Part shown: positions 28,968 to 38,786 of the stretch, in pieces
Layout: every line of letters begins with the position of its first letter
Numbering within the stretch: the first letter of the stretch is position 1
NCBI RefSeq assembly: GCF_005405485.1
Contig: NZ_BJED01000020.1
Location: 22,857 to 86,856, forward strand
DNA: 64,000 bases
Direction: 5' to 3'
Source: Enterococcus hulanensis
GTDB lineage: Bacteria; Bacillota; Bacilli; Lactobacillales; Enterococcaceae
Program-made: the position numbers and the translations under genes
The notes under the pieces: model-generated
The model's database searches: none
Seen by the model: only the letters and a program-made list of their open reading frames with translations
Told to the model about the DNA's origin: nothing

Positions 28968-29549
28968 ATGAAAGAATTGACAGATCGTATCAAGAACAAC
29001 GGCCGTGTTTTAGGTGAAGGGGTACTCAAAGTTGATGAATTCATCACCCACCAAGTAGATCCTGAATTGATGGATGCAATGGGAAAGCGTCTAGCTGATG
29101 TGTTTGCCGACAAAAAGATCACTAAAGTAGTGACTATCGAAGCTTCGGGAATCGCCCCGGCAGTCTACGCAGCCCAAGCATTAAAAGTGCCTATGATCTT
29201 TGCCCGCAAATCAAAAAGCCTGACAATGGACGAAGAATTATTGACGGCCTCTGTATACTCTTTTACCAAACAGGTGACAAGTACTATTTCTATTTCTCGT
29301 AAATTCCTTTCTGCAGAGGATAATGTCCTATTAGTCGATGACTTTTTAGCGAACGGTCAAGCCGCAAAGGGATTGATTGAATTGTGTCAGCAAGCTGGTG
29401 CTAGTGTTGCCGGAATCGGGATTTTGATTGAAAAATCATTCCAGGATGGCCGCCAATTGATTGAAGACATGGATATTCCAGTTGTTTCCCTAGCGAGAAT
29501 CTCTTCCTTACATGACGGTAAAGTAACATTTATCGAGGAGGACGCATAG
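28968..29549 (+). CDS. xpt: Xanthine phosphoribosyltransferase
   Basis: A 193-residue salvage enzyme converting xanthine and PRPP to XMP. The PRPP-binding motif [13 protein letters not shown] is near residues 123-135, and the N-terminus [20 protein letters not shown] is typical of Xpt. AAAGGAG precedes the ATG at 28968; the longer in-frame reading back to 28908 lies in the terminator. It is controlled by the guanine riboswitch and followed immediately by its permease. Confidence 0.96.
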   Translation: MKELTDRIKNNGRVLGEGVLKVDEFITHQVDPELMDAMGKRLADVFADKKITKVVTIEASGIAPAVYAAQALKVPMIFARKSKSLTMDEELLTASVYSFTKQVTSTISISRKFLSAEDNVLLVDDFLANGQAAKGLIELCQQAGASVAGIGILIEKSFQDGRQLIEDMDIPVVSLARISSLHDGKVTFIEEDA

Positions 29550-29550
29550 A

Positions 29551-30834
29551 GTGACAAGCGAGACAGGAAATGGAAAATCAGCAGTATTAGGTCTGCAGCA
29601 TTTATTAGCGATGTATGCAGGAGCAGTAGCGGTACCACTTTTGATCGGAACAGGTTTGGGATTCAATGAAGCGCAAATGACGTATTTGATTTCTATCGAT
29701 ATTTTTATGTGCGGTATTGCCACTTTGCTGCAATTGACAGTAAATAAATTTTTCGGTATCGGTTTACCGGTTGTTTTAGGCTGTGCCATCCAAGCTGTAG
29801 CACCATTGATTTTGATTGGACAAACACATGGTGTTGGAACCGTCTATGGGTCAATTATTGCTGCTGGGATTTTTGTTGTATTGATCTCAGGTATTTTTTC
29901 TAAGGTAGAAAAATTATTTCCGCCAATCGTAACCGGAACTGTAATTACAACGATTGGGTTGACTTTGATTCCCGTTGCGGTCACAAAAATGGGCGGTGGC
30001 GATGCTGCGGCGAAATCTTTTGGTGATACAACGAACTTATTATTAGCTTTTGTAACGATTATTTTGATTTTAGCCGTGCAGGTTTTTGGACGGGGGTTCA
30101 TCCGATCAATCGCTGTGCTAGTCGGTTTAGTTGGCGGAACGGTTCTTGCGGCGCTTTTAGGTCAAGTTGATCTAGCGGCTATCGGTCATGCACCGATGTT
30201 CCACGTACCTCAACCATTTTATTTTGGTACCCCAAAGTTTGAGCCATTTTCGATTATATTAATGATCATTATTTCGATTGTAAGTATGGTGGAATCAACA
30301 GGTGTTTATTTTGCCTTAGGCGATATTGTTGGTAAAGAGGTAAAAGAGGATGATTTGAAGCGCGGGTATCGTGCAGAAGGATTAGCCGTTATCTTAGGCG
30401 GATTGTTCAATACATTTCCTTATACCGGATTTTCACAAAATGTTGGACTAGTACAACTATCTGGTATCAAAACGCGACGTCCAATTTATTTTTCAGCTAT
30501 CTTTTTGATTATTCTAGGACTTTTTCCCAAGGTAGGCGCACTGGCTCAAATTATTCCTGAACCTGTTTTAGGCGGCGGGATGCTGGTAATGTTCGGCATG
30601 GTGGCTGTACAGGGAATGAAGATGCTGTCTAAAGTTGATTTCAACGATGAAAAGAATTTATTGATCATTGCGATCTCGATCGGTTTTGGTTTAGGCTTTA
30701 ACGCATTACCAACATTGTTCGCGAAGTTACCGGAGACTGTTCAAATGTTTACCGGCAATGGTATCGTCATGAGCAGCTTGTCAGCAATAGTATTGAATCT
30801 TTTATTTCATGGGTATAAAAAGGAAACGAAATAA
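29551..30834 (+). CDS. pbuX: Xanthine permease PbuX
   Basis: A 427-residue NCS2 (nucleobase:cation symporter-2) family permease with 12-14 hydrophobic segments. It starts GLQHLLAMYAGAVAVPLLIG, the family's first helix, and carries the signature QNVGLVQLSGIKTRRP near residues 297-312. GTG start with GAGGAGG upstream, one base after the xpt stop. Uptake of xanthine feeds Xpt, and both are under the guanine riboswitch. Confidence 0.94.
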   Translation: MTSETGNGKSAVLGLQHLLAMYAGAVAVPLLIGTGLGFNEAQMTYLISIDIFMCGIATLLQLTVNKFFGIGLPVVLGCAIQAVAPLILIGQTHGVGTVYGSIIAAGIFVVLISGIFSKVEKLFPPIVTGTVITTIGLTLIPVAVTKMGGGDAAAKSFGDTTNLLLAFVTIILILAVQVFGRGFIRSIAVLVGLVGGTVLAALLGQVDLAAIGHAPMFHVPQPFYFGTPKFEPFSIILMIIISIVSMVESTGVYFALGDIVGKEVKEDDLKRGYRAEGLAVILGGLFNTFPYTGFSQNVGLVQLSGIKTRRPIYFSAIFLIILGLFPKVGALAQIIPEPVLGGGMLVMFGMVAVQGMKMLSKVDFNDEKNLLIIAISIGFGLGFNALPTLFAKLPETVQMFTGNGIVMSSLSAIVLNLLFHGYKKETK

Positions 30835-30870
30835 AAAGTAAGCGCGGCTTTTGTCGTGCTTACTTTTTTA
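30835..30870 (+). terminator. Rho-independent terminator of xpt-pbuX
   Basis: AAGTAAGC-GCG pairs with CGT-GCTTACTT, followed by T6. Confidence 0.88.
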
Positions 30871-30878
30871 ATCATTAA

Positions 30879-30922
30879 AAACACGAACATTAGATTAAAA
30901 ATCACTTTTAATATTCGAATTA
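30879..30922 (+). promoter_or_regulatory. PurBox pair upstream of purE
   Basis: ACACGAACATTA (CGAA core 30884-30887) faces an inverted TTCG core (30914-30917). The 26-nt gap between cores equals two 14-bp PurBoxes separated by 16 bp. The first core is 43 bp before the -35, consistent with PurR acting as activator as in Lactococcus. Confidence 0.8.
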
Positions 30923-30926
30923 CGTT

Positions 30927-30955
30927 TTGACTTACCATAGGGGTCTTGCTAAAAT
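30927..30955 (+). promoter_or_regulatory. Promoter of purE-purK-purB
   Basis: TTGACT (30927-30932) and TAAAAT (30950-30955) are separated by 17 bp. Confidence 0.75.
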
Positions 30956-31037
30956 AAGTTTGAATAATGGTAAAGCTTATCAATTGACTTGATTTCTCTA
31001 AAGGAATCAAGCCTTTAACAGGAGAAGGGAGCAATTT

Positions 31038-31526
31038 ATGAATCCAGAAGTTGCAGTTATTATGGGCAGTACCTCTGATTGGGAAACGATGAAGCATGCG
31101 TGTGAAAGCCTTGATGAATTAGGTGTCGCATATGAAAAACGGGTCGTTTCGGCACATCGAACACCTGATCTAATGTTCGACTTTGCAGAAAAAGCTCGCG
31201 AAAAAGGAATCAAAGTGATTATCGCAGGTGCTGGCGGTGCAGCGCACTTACCGGGAATGGTAGCCGCGAAGACCACCTTACCAGTAATCGGCGTACCCGT
31301 TCAATCGAAGGCATTGAACGGTTTGGATTCTCTGTTGTCGATCGTGCAAATGCCGGGCGGAATTCCAGTTGCTACGACAGCCATTGGAAAAGCTGGTGCA
31401 ACTAACGCCGGACTACTTGCGGCACAGATGCTTTCAATGTATGATAAAAAAGTAGCTGAGCGCTTGGAAGAAAAGCGCCAGCAAATGACACAATCTGTAT
31501 TGGAAAGTAGTGAGCAACTTGGTTAA
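31038..31526 (+). CDS. purE: N5-carboxyaminoimidazole ribonucleotide mutase PurE
   Basis: A 162-residue class I PurE that converts N5-CAIR to CAIR in purine synthesis. The substrate-binding region GSTSDWETM is near residue 10 and the AHRTPD and [11 protein letters not shown] motifs are present. GAAGGGAG precedes the ATG. purK, which makes N5-CAIR, overlaps its 3' end by 17 bp. Controlled by the PurBox promoter upstream. Confidence 0.97.
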   Translation: MNPEVAVIMGSTSDWETMKHACESLDELGVAYEKRVVSAHRTPDLMFDFAEKAREKGIKVIIAGAGGAAHLPGMVAAKTTLPVIGVPVQSKALNGLDSLLSIVQMPGGIPVATTAIGKAGATNAGLLAAQMLSMYDKKVAERLEEKRQQMTQSVLESSEQLG

Positions 31527-32640
31527 ATCGATAAAACCAGGCTCTACGATTGGTATCGTAGGCGGAGGACAATTGGGCCGGATGATGGCTATCAGCGCAA
31601 AGGAAATGGGTTTTCGTACGGGCGTGATCGATCCGACAGAAGATTGTCCGGCTGCGCAAGTTTCGGATTGGCATATCGTAGCTGATTATGATGATCAAAC
31701 GGCTTTGGAAGAAATGGCTCGTAGATCACAAGTTATTACGTATGAGTTTGAAAATGTTGATGTGGACACGATCAATCATATCCAGCATTTCGCGAATATT
31801 CCTCAAGGGACCGACTTGTTAGCAATCAGTCAGGATCGTTTGATGGAAAAATCTTTTTTAGAAAACAATAATATTGTGATCGCTCCATACGCGACGATCA
31901 TCAGTCCAACGGATATCCAAGATGCTATCGAGGGTATCGGTTATCCTTGTGTGTTGAAAACAACGCGCGGCGGTTATGATGGACATGGTCAGTACGTGTT
32001 GAAAAGCACGGCTGATTTAGCACCTTCGATGAATCTGCTGCGGCAAGGAACCTGTGTTTTGGAAGCGTGGATTCCTTTTGAAAAGGAATTGTCTGTTCAA
32101 GTGGCAGGAAATAATATCGGTGATTACGTAACATTTCCAGTAGTAGAAAACGTTCATCGTAATAATATTCTTCATGAAACGATTGCACCAGCAGGAATTG
32201 ATACAGCTGTGGCGAAGGAAGCGACTCGTATCGCGAAAGTGATTGCGCAAGGTGTGGATTTAGTCGGCACCTTATGTGTAGAATTCTTCCTTACAAAAGC
32301 AGGCGCATTATACGTGAATGAAATTGCCCCTCGGCCACATAATTCGGGACACTACACGATTGAAGCCTGCAGCATGAGTCAATTTGATGCGCATATTCGC
32401 GGAATTTGCGGCTGGCCGTTGAGTGAACCAAAGTTATTATCAAACGCAGTAATGGTCAATGTCTTAGGGGAAAATCTTTTGAAGACATACGAAATGATTG
32501 ATTTATGGCCAGACTGGCATTTCCATTATTACGGCAAAGCAATGCCGAAAAAAGGTCGCAAGATGGGACACGTTACCATTCTGACCGACAGTATTCAACG
32601 AACCTTAGACGATGTTAAAAAAACCGAAACTTGGGATTAG
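31510..32640 (+). CDS. purK: N5-carboxyaminoimidazole ribonucleotide synthase PurK
   Basis: A 376-residue ATP-grasp ligase that carboxylates AIR with bicarbonate. [20 protein letters not shown] opens the first domain; the ATP-grasp region includes [12 protein letters not shown] and the metal-site segment [16 protein letters not shown] start at 31510 inside purE. No terminator follows; instead a tandem repeat separates it from purB, so all three genes are likely one transcript. Confidence 0.96.
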   Translation: MSNLVKSIKPGSTIGIVGGGQLGRMMAISAKEMGFRTGVIDPTEDCPAAQVSDWHIVADYDDQTALEEMARRSQVITYEFENVDVDTINHIQHFANIPQGTDLLAISQDRLMEKSFLENNNIVIAPYATIISPTDIQDAIEGIGYPCVLKTTRGGYDGHGQYVLKSTADLAPSMNLLRQGTCVLEAWIPFEKELSVQVAGNNIGDYVTFPVVENVHRNNILHETIAPAGIDTAVAKEATRIAKVIAQGVDLVGTLCVEFFLTKAGALYVNEIAPRPHNSGHYTIEACSMSQFDAHIRGICGWPLSEPKLLSNAVMVNVLGENLLKTYEMIDLWPDWHFHYYGKAMPKKGRKMGHVTILTDSIQRTLDDVKKTETWD

Positions 32641-32653
32641 TAATCACAAGCAA

Positions 32654-32941
32654 CAGTAAATTAAGTAAATAGTGGAACAACAAACCATTAAACTATCAGC
32701 GTAAAAACAGATAGCAGAATGATATACGGCGCGACAATCAGACTCATTTTTTCTTAGGAAAAAAAGACTACATTAATAGGAGCAAGGATGTCAGTTCTGC
32801 TCTTCCCAGTTAACTAAGTAAAGCATGTAACACCAAAGTTTTATGATATCAGCGTAAAAACAGATAGCAGAATGATATACGGCGCGACAATCAGACTCAT
32901 TTTTTCATAGGAAAAAATGACTACATTAATAGGAGCAAGGA
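32654..32941 (+). repeat. Tandem duplicate of a hairpin repeat element between purK and purB
   Basis: Two units with a 153-bp period: the best-conserved 95-bp cores are 32694-32788 and 32847-32941, with only a few differences, and weaker similarity extends about 40 bp upstream of each. Each core has GATAGCAG, AATCAGACT, an A/T hairpin (32744-32767; 32897-32920) and ends in ATAGGAGCAAGGA. In the second unit this end supplies the purB ribosome site. The second hairpin is a perfect 10-bp stem (TCATTTTTTC/GAAAAAATGA). Confidence 0.9.
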
Positions 32942-32949
32942 GAAATATA

Positions 32950-34245
32950 ATGATACCTCGATATGCAAGAGCTGAAATGGCAAATATTTGGAGCGATGAA
33001 AATCGTTATAAGGCATGGCTGGAAGTGGAAATCTTAGCGGATGAAGCTTGGGCTGAGTTAGGAGAGATTCCAAAAGCCGATGTAGAAAAAATTCGTGCAA
33101 ATGCCGGATTTGATATTGATCGTATTTTAGAGATCGAACAATCAACAAAGCATGATGTGGTAGCTTTTACCCGTGCTGTTTCTGAAACTCTAGGAGAAGA
33201 AAGCAAGTGGGTTCATTATGGCTTGACCAGTACCGATGTGGTGGATACTGCGTACGGGTATTTATATAAACAAGCAAATGATATTTTGCGCCAAGATTTA
33301 CAAGACTTTTTAGCAATCATTGGTGAAAAGGCGAAAGAGCATAAAAACACTGTAATGATGGGGCGAACTCATGGTGTTCATGCGGAGCCAACAACATTTG
33401 GACTGAAATTAGCTACTTGGTATTCAGAAATGAAGCGAAATATCGAACGTTTCGAACATGCGGCTAAAGGTGTTGAAGCAGGAAAAATCTCAGGAGCGGT
33501 TGGTACGTTTGCGAATATTCCGCCATTTGTGGAAGAATATGTTTGTGAGAAATTAGGGATTCGACCACAAGAAATTTCAACACAGGTTTTACCTAGAGAT
33601 TTGCATGCGGAATACTTCTCAAGTCTTGCATTGATTGCAACATCAATCGAACGTTTTGCCACTGAAATCCGTGGTTTACAAAAATCTGAAACGCGTGAAG
33701 TCGAAGAATTTTTCGCGAAAGGGCAAAAAGGGTCTTCTGCTATGCCCCATAAACGCAACCCAATCGGTTCTGAAAACATGACTGGTTTGGCCCGAGTGGT
33801 GCGTGGACACTTGATCACTGCTTTTGAAGATGTAGCTTTGTGGCATGAACGTGATATTTCTCATTCTTCAGCGGAGCGGATCATTACACCAGATACGACT
33901 ATTTTAGTGGATTATATGCTGCATCGTTTCGGCAACATCGTTAAGAATTTGACGGTCTTCCCAGAAAATATGAAGCGCAACATGCAAGCTACTTTTGGTT
34001 TAATCTATAGCCAACGTGTGATGTTGAAGTTGATTGATAAAGGAATGACACGTGAACAAGCCTATGATTTAGTTCAACCCAAGACGGCTTATGCTTGGGA
34101 TCATCAAACACAATTCCGTCCGTTACTGGAAGACGATGAAAAAATCACCAGCATTTTATCAGCTGCGGATTTAGATGATGCGTTTGACTATAACTATCAT
34201 TTGAAAAACGTCGATAAAATTTTCGAACGTGTAGGAATCAAATAA
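32950..34245 (+). CDS. purB: Adenylosuccinate lyase
   Basis: A 431-residue fumarase/aspartase-superfamily lyase acting in both IMP and AMP synthesis (SAICAR and adenylosuccinate cleavage). The superfamily signature [16 protein letters not shown] is at about residues 263-278 and the catalytic-histidine region [14 protein letters not shown] is at about 139-152. AAGGAG is 8 nt before the ATG at 32950; this ribosome site is the 3' end of the repeat unit upstream. In-frame start candidates upstream lie inside the repeat. Confidence 0.97.
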   Translation: MIPRYARAEMANIWSDENRYKAWLEVEILADEAWAELGEIPKADVEKIRANAGFDIDRILEIEQSTKHDVVAFTRAVSETLGEESKWVHYGLTSTDVVDTAYGYLYKQANDILRQDLQDFLAIIGEKAKEHKNTVMMGRTHGVHAEPTTFGLKLATWYSEMKRNIERFEHAAKGVEAGKISGAVGTFANIPPFVEEYVCEKLGIRPQEISTQVLPRDLHAEYFSSLALIATSIERFATEIRGLQKSETREVEEFFAKGQKGSSAMPHKRNPIGSENMTGLARVVRGHLITAFEDVALWHERDISHSSAERIITPDTTILVDYMLHRFGNIVKNLTVFPENMKRNMQATFGLIYSQRVMLKLIDKGMTREQAYDLVQPKTAYAWDHQTQFRPLLEDDEKITSILSAADLDDAFDYNYHLKNVDKIFERVGIK

Positions 34246-34247
34246 AA

Positions 34248-34281
34248 AAAATCTCTTGCCGCTGGGCAAGAGATTTTTTTA
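34248..34281 (+). terminator. Terminator of purB, probably bidirectional
   Basis: A perfect AAATCTCTTGCC/GGCAAGAGATTT stem is followed by T residues on both strands, so it can also end the convergent small gene. Confidence 0.9.
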
Positions 34282-34282
34282 T

Positions 34283-34654
34283 TTATGCGTATGAATAGAC
34301 ATCTACAAAACAACTTTCGTGAAGCTTTGCTAAAAGGCAATCAATCAATTGATAGTCATAGTTCTCTGAATTCAGCAGGATTTCAATCCGATAAGAATTC
34401 TTTAGGAAAGAATGATCCTTAAATTGTCGAATAACTAATTTATCTTGGGCGGTATTAGCAAACTGCAGAGATTGCATAGCTTGAGATTGTCTTGGATGCA
34501 AAAGTTTTTTTAGGTTACGGTAGGAATAAAAGCTCGTGTTGCGATTAAGATTGTGGGTCGTATCTAATCCTAATAAAGCATTTAATAAATGTTGCTTATC
34601 TGTTTCGTTCATTGAGTTTAGAAATTTTTGAGCTGCTGCCGGCGCATCTAACAT
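34283..34654 (-). CDS. Unrecognised 123-residue protein
   Basis: Not recognised. The 123-residue protein is predicted soluble, with no signal peptide or membrane segment. The N-terminal half is helical and Leu/Asn-rich (KFLNSMNETDKQHLLNALLG), and the C-terminal half looks alpha/beta (YRIEILLNSENYDYQLIDCL). GGGGGA precedes the ATG on the minus strand and the gene ends at the shared terminator, so it appears real. It interrupts the pur block between purB and purC, transcribed opposite to both. Confidence 0.7.
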   Translation of the reverse strand: MLDAPAAAQKFLNSMNETDKQHLLNALLGLDTTHNLNRNTSFYSYRNLKKLLHPRQSQAMQSLQFANTAQDKLVIRQFKDHSFLKNSYRIEILLNSENYDYQLIDCLLAKLHESCFVDVYSYA

Positions 34655-34761
34655 AATAATTCCCCCATATATTTCATTCGAATTAAATATAGCACCATTT
34701 TCACAAAATGTAAACGCTCTCTTAGAGTGGGTTTGATTTTTAACTAAATAGACAAGGTTTT

Positions 34762-34806
34762 AAACACGAACATTAGATAGTTTATTTCATTATAATATCC
34801 GATAAA
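34762..34806 (+). promoter_or_regulatory. PurBox pair upstream of purC
   Basis: AAACACGAACATTAGA (CGAA core 34767-34770) is nearly identical to the purE PurBox. A weaker inverted core TCCG lies at 34798-34801. The first core is exactly 43 bp before the -35, the same distance as at purE. Confidence 0.75.
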
Positions 34807-34809
34807 TTG

Positions 34810-34838
34810 TTGAAATATTTTTTTCCTGTTGTTACACT
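34810..34838 (+). promoter_or_regulatory. Promoter of the purCSQLFMNHD operon
   Basis: TTGAAA (34810-34815) and TACACT (34833-34838) are separated by 17 bp. Confidence 0.65.
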
Positions 34839-34911
34839 AAAGATGAAATTGAGAAACGAACGATTTTTAATGATTTGTTTTAGAATGTTCATCAAAAGGG
34901 AGCGTTATGAC

Positions 34912-35628
34912 GTGGAAAAAGGAACTTTATTGTATGAAGGAAAAGCAAAACAATTATTCCGAACGGATGATCCAGAAGTTATCTGGGTCGAATATTTGAA
35001 CCAAGCGACAGCTTTGAACGGTGCTAAGAAAGACCAAATCAGCGGTAAAGGCGAACTTAACAATCAAATCACTGGATTGATTTTTGTTTTCTTGAAAAGT
35101 AAAGGAATTAAGAATCATTTTATCCAGCAACTTTCCACGAACGAACAGCTGATCCAAACAGTTGGAATTATTCCTTTAGAAGTAGTCGTGCGCAATGTCG
35201 CAGCGGGCAGCTTTTCAAAACGACTAGCTATTCCAGAGGGCACAGCTTTAAAAACACCTATCGTAGAGTTTTATTACAAAAACGACGAGTTGGATGATCC
35301 GATGGTCGTTGACGATCACATCAGAATTTTGGGAATTGCAACGACTGAGGAGATTGCGCAATTGCGTCAAATGGCTCTGGAAGTTAATGAGGCGCTGATC
35401 GAACTATTTGACTCGATAGACATTAAGCTGATTGATTTTAAGTTAGAATTTGGTCGTCAAAAAGACGGTACAATTTTATTGGCAGATGAAGTTTCGCCAG
35501 ACACTTGTCGTTTGTGGGATAAAAAGACGAACGATCATTTAGACAAGGATATTTATCGTCGCGACTTAGGCGACATCATTCCGGTTTACCAAGAAGTACT
35601 AAATAGATTAGAAAAGCGAGGAAAATAA
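34912..35628 (+). CDS. purC: Phosphoribosylaminoimidazole-succinocarboxamide synthase (SAICAR synthase)
   Basis: A 238-residue ligase joining CAIR and aspartate. The N-terminus EKGTLLYEGKAKQLF and the later motifs PLEVVVRNVAAGSF and DEVSPDTCRLWD are characteristic. AAGGGAG at 34896-34902 places the start at GTG 34912; the longer in-frame reading back to 34807 overlaps the promoter and is rejected. It leads the large pur operon. Confidence 0.96.
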   Translation: MEKGTLLYEGKAKQLFRTDDPEVIWVEYLNQATALNGAKKDQISGKGELNNQITGLIFVFLKSKGIKNHFIQQLSTNEQLIQTVGIIPLEVVVRNVAAGSFSKRLAIPEGTALKTPIVEFYYKNDELDDPMVVDDHIRILGIATTEEIAQLRQMALEVNEALIELFDSIDIKLIDFKLEFGRQKDGTILLADEVSPDTCRLWDKKTNDHLDKDIYRRDLGDIIPVYQEVLNRLEKRGK

Positions 35629-35630
35629 GG

Positions 35631-35885
35631 ATGTATTTTGTAAAAGTTTATGTAACGTATAAGGACTCTGTATTGGACCCACAAGGAGAAGCAGTAAAGG
35701 GCGCTGTTCACCGCTTAGGTTATGATGAAATTGAAGATGTTCGAATCGGCAAGTACTTCGAAATCAAAGTTGCTAAAAGCGATCGGCCAGTTGAAGAAAT
35801 GATTGAAGAAGTTTGCGACAAATTGTTAGCCAACGTCAATATGGAAACGTATCGTTATGAAATTTTAACATCGGAGGAAGTTTAA
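35631..35885 (+). CDS. purS: Phosphoribosylformylglycinamidine synthase subunit PurS
   Basis: An 84-residue small subunit of the three-part FGAM synthase complex (PurS-PurQ-PurL) of Gram-positive bacteria. It begins [20 protein letters not shown] and has the typical [19 protein letters not shown] region. It starts 2 nt after purC and is followed directly by purQ. Confidence 0.95.
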   Translation: MYFVKVYVTYKDSVLDPQGEAVKGAVHRLGYDEIEDVRIGKYFEIKVAKSDRPVEEMIEEVCDKLLANVNMETYRYEILTSEEV

Positions 35886-35886
35886 C

Positions 35887-36567
35887 ATGAAATTTGCGGT
35901 CATTGTGTTTCCTGGCTCAAATTGTGATCTGGATATGTACTGGGCAATGAAAGAAATCATGGGAGCTGATTGTGAGTATGTTCGCTATGATGCAGACAGC
36001 TTAGAGGGCTTCGATGGTGTGCTATTGCCGGGTGGGTTCTCTTATGGGGATTACTTGCGTTGTGGAGCGATTGCTCGTTTTGCCAATATTATGTCCGAAG
36101 TCATTCGTTTCGCGGAAGAAGGTAAGCCAGTTTTCGGTACGTGTAATGGATTCCAGATTTTGACAGAAGCCGGTCTATTACCAGGGGCTTTGCGTCGGAA
36201 TGAGTCATTAAAATTTATCAGCAAAATTACGCCGTTAAAAGTTGTGAACAACCAAACAAAATTTACATCCGAATATGCTGCAGATGAAGTAATCCAAATT
36301 CCTGTCGCCCATGGTGAAGGAAATTATTATTGTGATGAAGAAACTTTGGCTGAGTTGAAGGAAAATAATCAAATCGTTTTTACTTATGAAGGTGAAAATA
36401 TCAACGGCAGCGTGGAAAGCATCGCTGGAATTACCAACAAAGCAGGAAATGTTTTAGGAATGATGCCCCATCCAGAACGAGCAATGGAGAAATTGCTAGG
36501 TTCGGATGATGGCAAGAAATTCTTTGCTTCTATTTTAACTAATTTTGGAAAGGTGACTGCAAACTAA
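35887..36567 (+). CDS. purQ: Phosphoribosylformylglycinamidine synthase glutaminase subunit PurQ
   Basis: A 226-residue class I glutamine amidotransferase supplying ammonia to PurL. The nucleophile cysteine lies in [10 protein letters not shown] (near residue 87), with the catalytic His and Glu in MPHPERAME near 196. GGAGGAAG precedes the ATG. Its stop overlaps the purL ATG by one base. Confidence 0.97.
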   Translation: MKFAVIVFPGSNCDLDMYWAMKEIMGADCEYVRYDADSLEGFDGVLLPGGFSYGDYLRCGAIARFANIMSEVIRFAEEGKPVFGTCNGFQILTEAGLLPGALRRNESLKFISKITPLKVVNNQTKFTSEYAADEVIQIPVAHGEGNYYCDEETLAELKENNQIVFTYEGENINGSVESIAGITNKAGNVLGMMPHPERAMEKLLGSDDGKKFFASILTNFGKVTAN

Positions 36568-38786
36568 TGATGAAATTAGAACCAACGGCTCAAGAAATCA
36601 AAGATCAGCGTATTTACGCTGGATGGGGTTTGACCGATGAAGAATATCGCTTAATTTCAGAAGACATTCTTGGTCGCCTGCCCAATTATACTGAAACAGG
36701 ACTATTCTCTGTAATGTGGAGCGAACACTGTTCTTATAAAAACTCAAAACCAGTTTTACGTAAATTCCCGTCCGATGGTCCGCAGGTTTTGCAAGGACCA
36801 GGTGAAGGCGCTGGGATCGTCGATATTGGCGATGGACAGGCAGTCGTTTTCAAAGCGGAAAGCCATAATCACCCATCAGCAGTTGAACCTTATGAAGGAG
36901 CGGCAACCGGTGTCGGCGGAATCATTCGCGATATCTTTAGTATGGGTGCTCGCCCGATTGCTATTTTAGATTCGCTGCGTTTTGGTGAATTAGATACACC
37001 TCGTACTAAGTATTTATTAGAAGAAATCGTCGCTGGAATCAGCGGATACGGCAACTGTATCGGAATTCCGACTGTCGGCGGTGAAGTTGCTTTTGATCCT
37101 TGTTATGAGGGAAATCCTTTAGTAAATGCTATGTGTGTGGGCTTGATGGACCATAAAGACATTCAAAAAGGACAAGCCAAAGGTGTCGGCAACTCAATCA
37201 TGTATGTTGGTGCAAAAACCGGCCGTGATGGGATTCATGGTGCGACCTTTGCCTCTGAGGAATTTGTTGAAGGAGAAGAACAACAACGTTCTGCCGTTCA
37301 AGTAGGCGATCCTTTTATGGAAAAATTATTATTGGAAGCGTGTCTGGAACTTATTCTGGAGCATTCTGATATTTTAGTCGGCATTCAAGACATGGGAGCA
37401 GCTGGGTTAGTTTCATCTAGTTCAGAGATGGCTTCTAAAGCTGGTTCAGGCTTGAAACTTTATTTGGATGATGTACCGCAACGGGAAACGAATATGACAC
37501 CATACGAAATGATGTTGTCAGAATCACAAGAACGGATGCTGATTTGTGTTGAACAAGGACACGAAGAAGAAGTTGTTGAATTATTCAAACGTTATGAGTT
37601 AGATGCTGTGACGATCGGTGAAGTTACAGATGATGGCATGTATAGCTTATATCACCATGGCGAAGAAGTAGCCAATTTACCAGTTGATGCTTTGGCCGAG
37701 GATGCTCCTGTTTATGAGAATGAAAAGAAAGAGCCTGCGCGTATTCAAGAATTTGCGAACATGGCAGTTTTCAAACCAGAAGTAAAAGATGCGAGTGAAA
37801 CATTGCTTGCTTTATTACAGCAGCCGACGATTGCTTCGAAGAGAATGATTTACGAAACGTATGATTCACAGGTTCGGACGAATACTGTCGTGCGTCCGGG
37901 AAGCGATGCAGCAGTAATGCGTGTGCGTGGAACGAATAAAGCGTTGGCGATGACGACTGACTGTAATGCTCGTTATCTTTATTTAAATCCAGAAGTTGGC
38001 GGACAAATTGCGGTTGCAGAAGCGGCTCGTAATATCGTAGCGTCTGGTGGACAGCCTTTAGCAATTACAGACTGCTTGAACTATGGTTCACCTGAAAAAC
38101 CAGAAGGCTTCTGGGAACTATGGACTTCAGCCGATGGAATATCTGAAGCATGTCGTACGTTGAATACACCAGTTATCTCTGGAAATGTTTCGATGTATAA
38201 CGAAACGAACGGTAAAGCGATCTACCCGACACCAATGATCGGTATGGTAGGTTTGATTGAAGACTTGAATCATATTACGACGCAAGAATTCAAACAAGCC
38301 GATGATTTGATCTATGTAATCGGAGAAACAAATGCTGACTTTAACGGCACAGAGATTCAAAAAATGCAAAAAGGGTTGATCGAAGGTAAATTGATGGACT
38401 TTGATTTAGCTGTTGAAAAAGAAAATCAAGAATTGGTACTTTCAGCAATCAAAGCCGGTTTAGTAGCAAGCGCGCATGATTGTGCAGAAGGCGGCTTAGC
38501 CGTGGCAATTGCAGAAGCAGCTTTTAATAATCAATTAGGTGTTGATGTTGAAGCAGCGATGCCGGTTGAGAATCTTTTTGCAGAAACCCAATCACGCTTC
38601 GTTTTATCGATTCATTCTGAAGATCAAGCAGCCTTTGAAGCTTTAGTCGGCGAAAAAGCAGTGAAAATCGGTAAAACAACCAATACTGGTGAATTGAAAG
38701 TAACTGCTGACGGCGGTGAAATCAAGGTTGCTACGCAAAAGGCAGAAGAATTATGGGAGGAAGCCATTCCATGTCTAATGAAGTAA
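36567..38786 (+). CDS. purL: Phosphoribosylformylglycinamidine synthase subunit PurL
   Basis: A 739-residue short-form PurL, the ATP-dependent synthetase subunit working with PurS and Pur[19 protein letters not shown] (near residues 50-67) and [21 protein letters not shown] (near 94) are typical. Two adjacent ATG codons at 36567 and 36570 could serve; the first overlaps the purQ stop (TAATG). The 3' end overlaps the purF ribosome site and start. Confidence 0.97.
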   Translation: MMKLEPTAQEIKDQRIYAGWGLTDEEYRLISEDILGRLPNYTETGLFSVMWSEHCSYKNSKPVLRKFPSDGPQVLQGPGEGAGIVDIGDGQAVVFKAESHNHPSAVEPYEGAATGVGGIIRDIFSMGARPIAILDSLRFGELDTPRTKYLLEEIVAGISGYGNCIGIPTVGGEVAFDPCYEGNPLVNAMCVGLMDHKDIQKGQAKGVGNSIMYVGAKTGRDGIHGATFASEEFVEGEEQQRSAVQVGDPFMEKLLLEACLELILEHSDILVGIQDMGAAGLVSSSSEMASKAGSGLKLYLDDVPQRETNMTPYEMMLSESQERMLICVEQGHEEEVVELFKRYELDAVTIGEVTDDGMYSLYHHGEEVANLPVDALAEDAPVYENEKKEPARIQEFANMAVFKPEVKDASETLLALLQQPTIASKRMIYETYDSQVRTNTVVRPGSDAAVMRVRGTNKALAMTTDCNARYLYLNPEVGGQIAVAEAARNIVASGGQPLAITDCLNYGSPEKPEGFWELWTSADGISEACRTLNTPVISGNVSMYNETNGKAIYPTPMIGMVGLIEDLNHITTQEFKQADDLIYVIGETNADFNGTEIQKMQKGLIEGKLMDFDLAVEKENQELVLSAIKAGLVASAHDCAEGGLAVAIAEAAFNNQLGVDVEAAMPVENLFAETQSRFVLSIHSEDQAAFEALVGEKAVKIGKTTNTGELKVTADGGEIKVATQKAEELWEEAIPCLMK

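Noticed and set aside
32654..32941. Insertion sequence or riboswitch between purK and purB
   Set aside because: No transposase or terminal inverted repeats, and no known aptamer core; the content is explained as two copies of the hairpin repeat.
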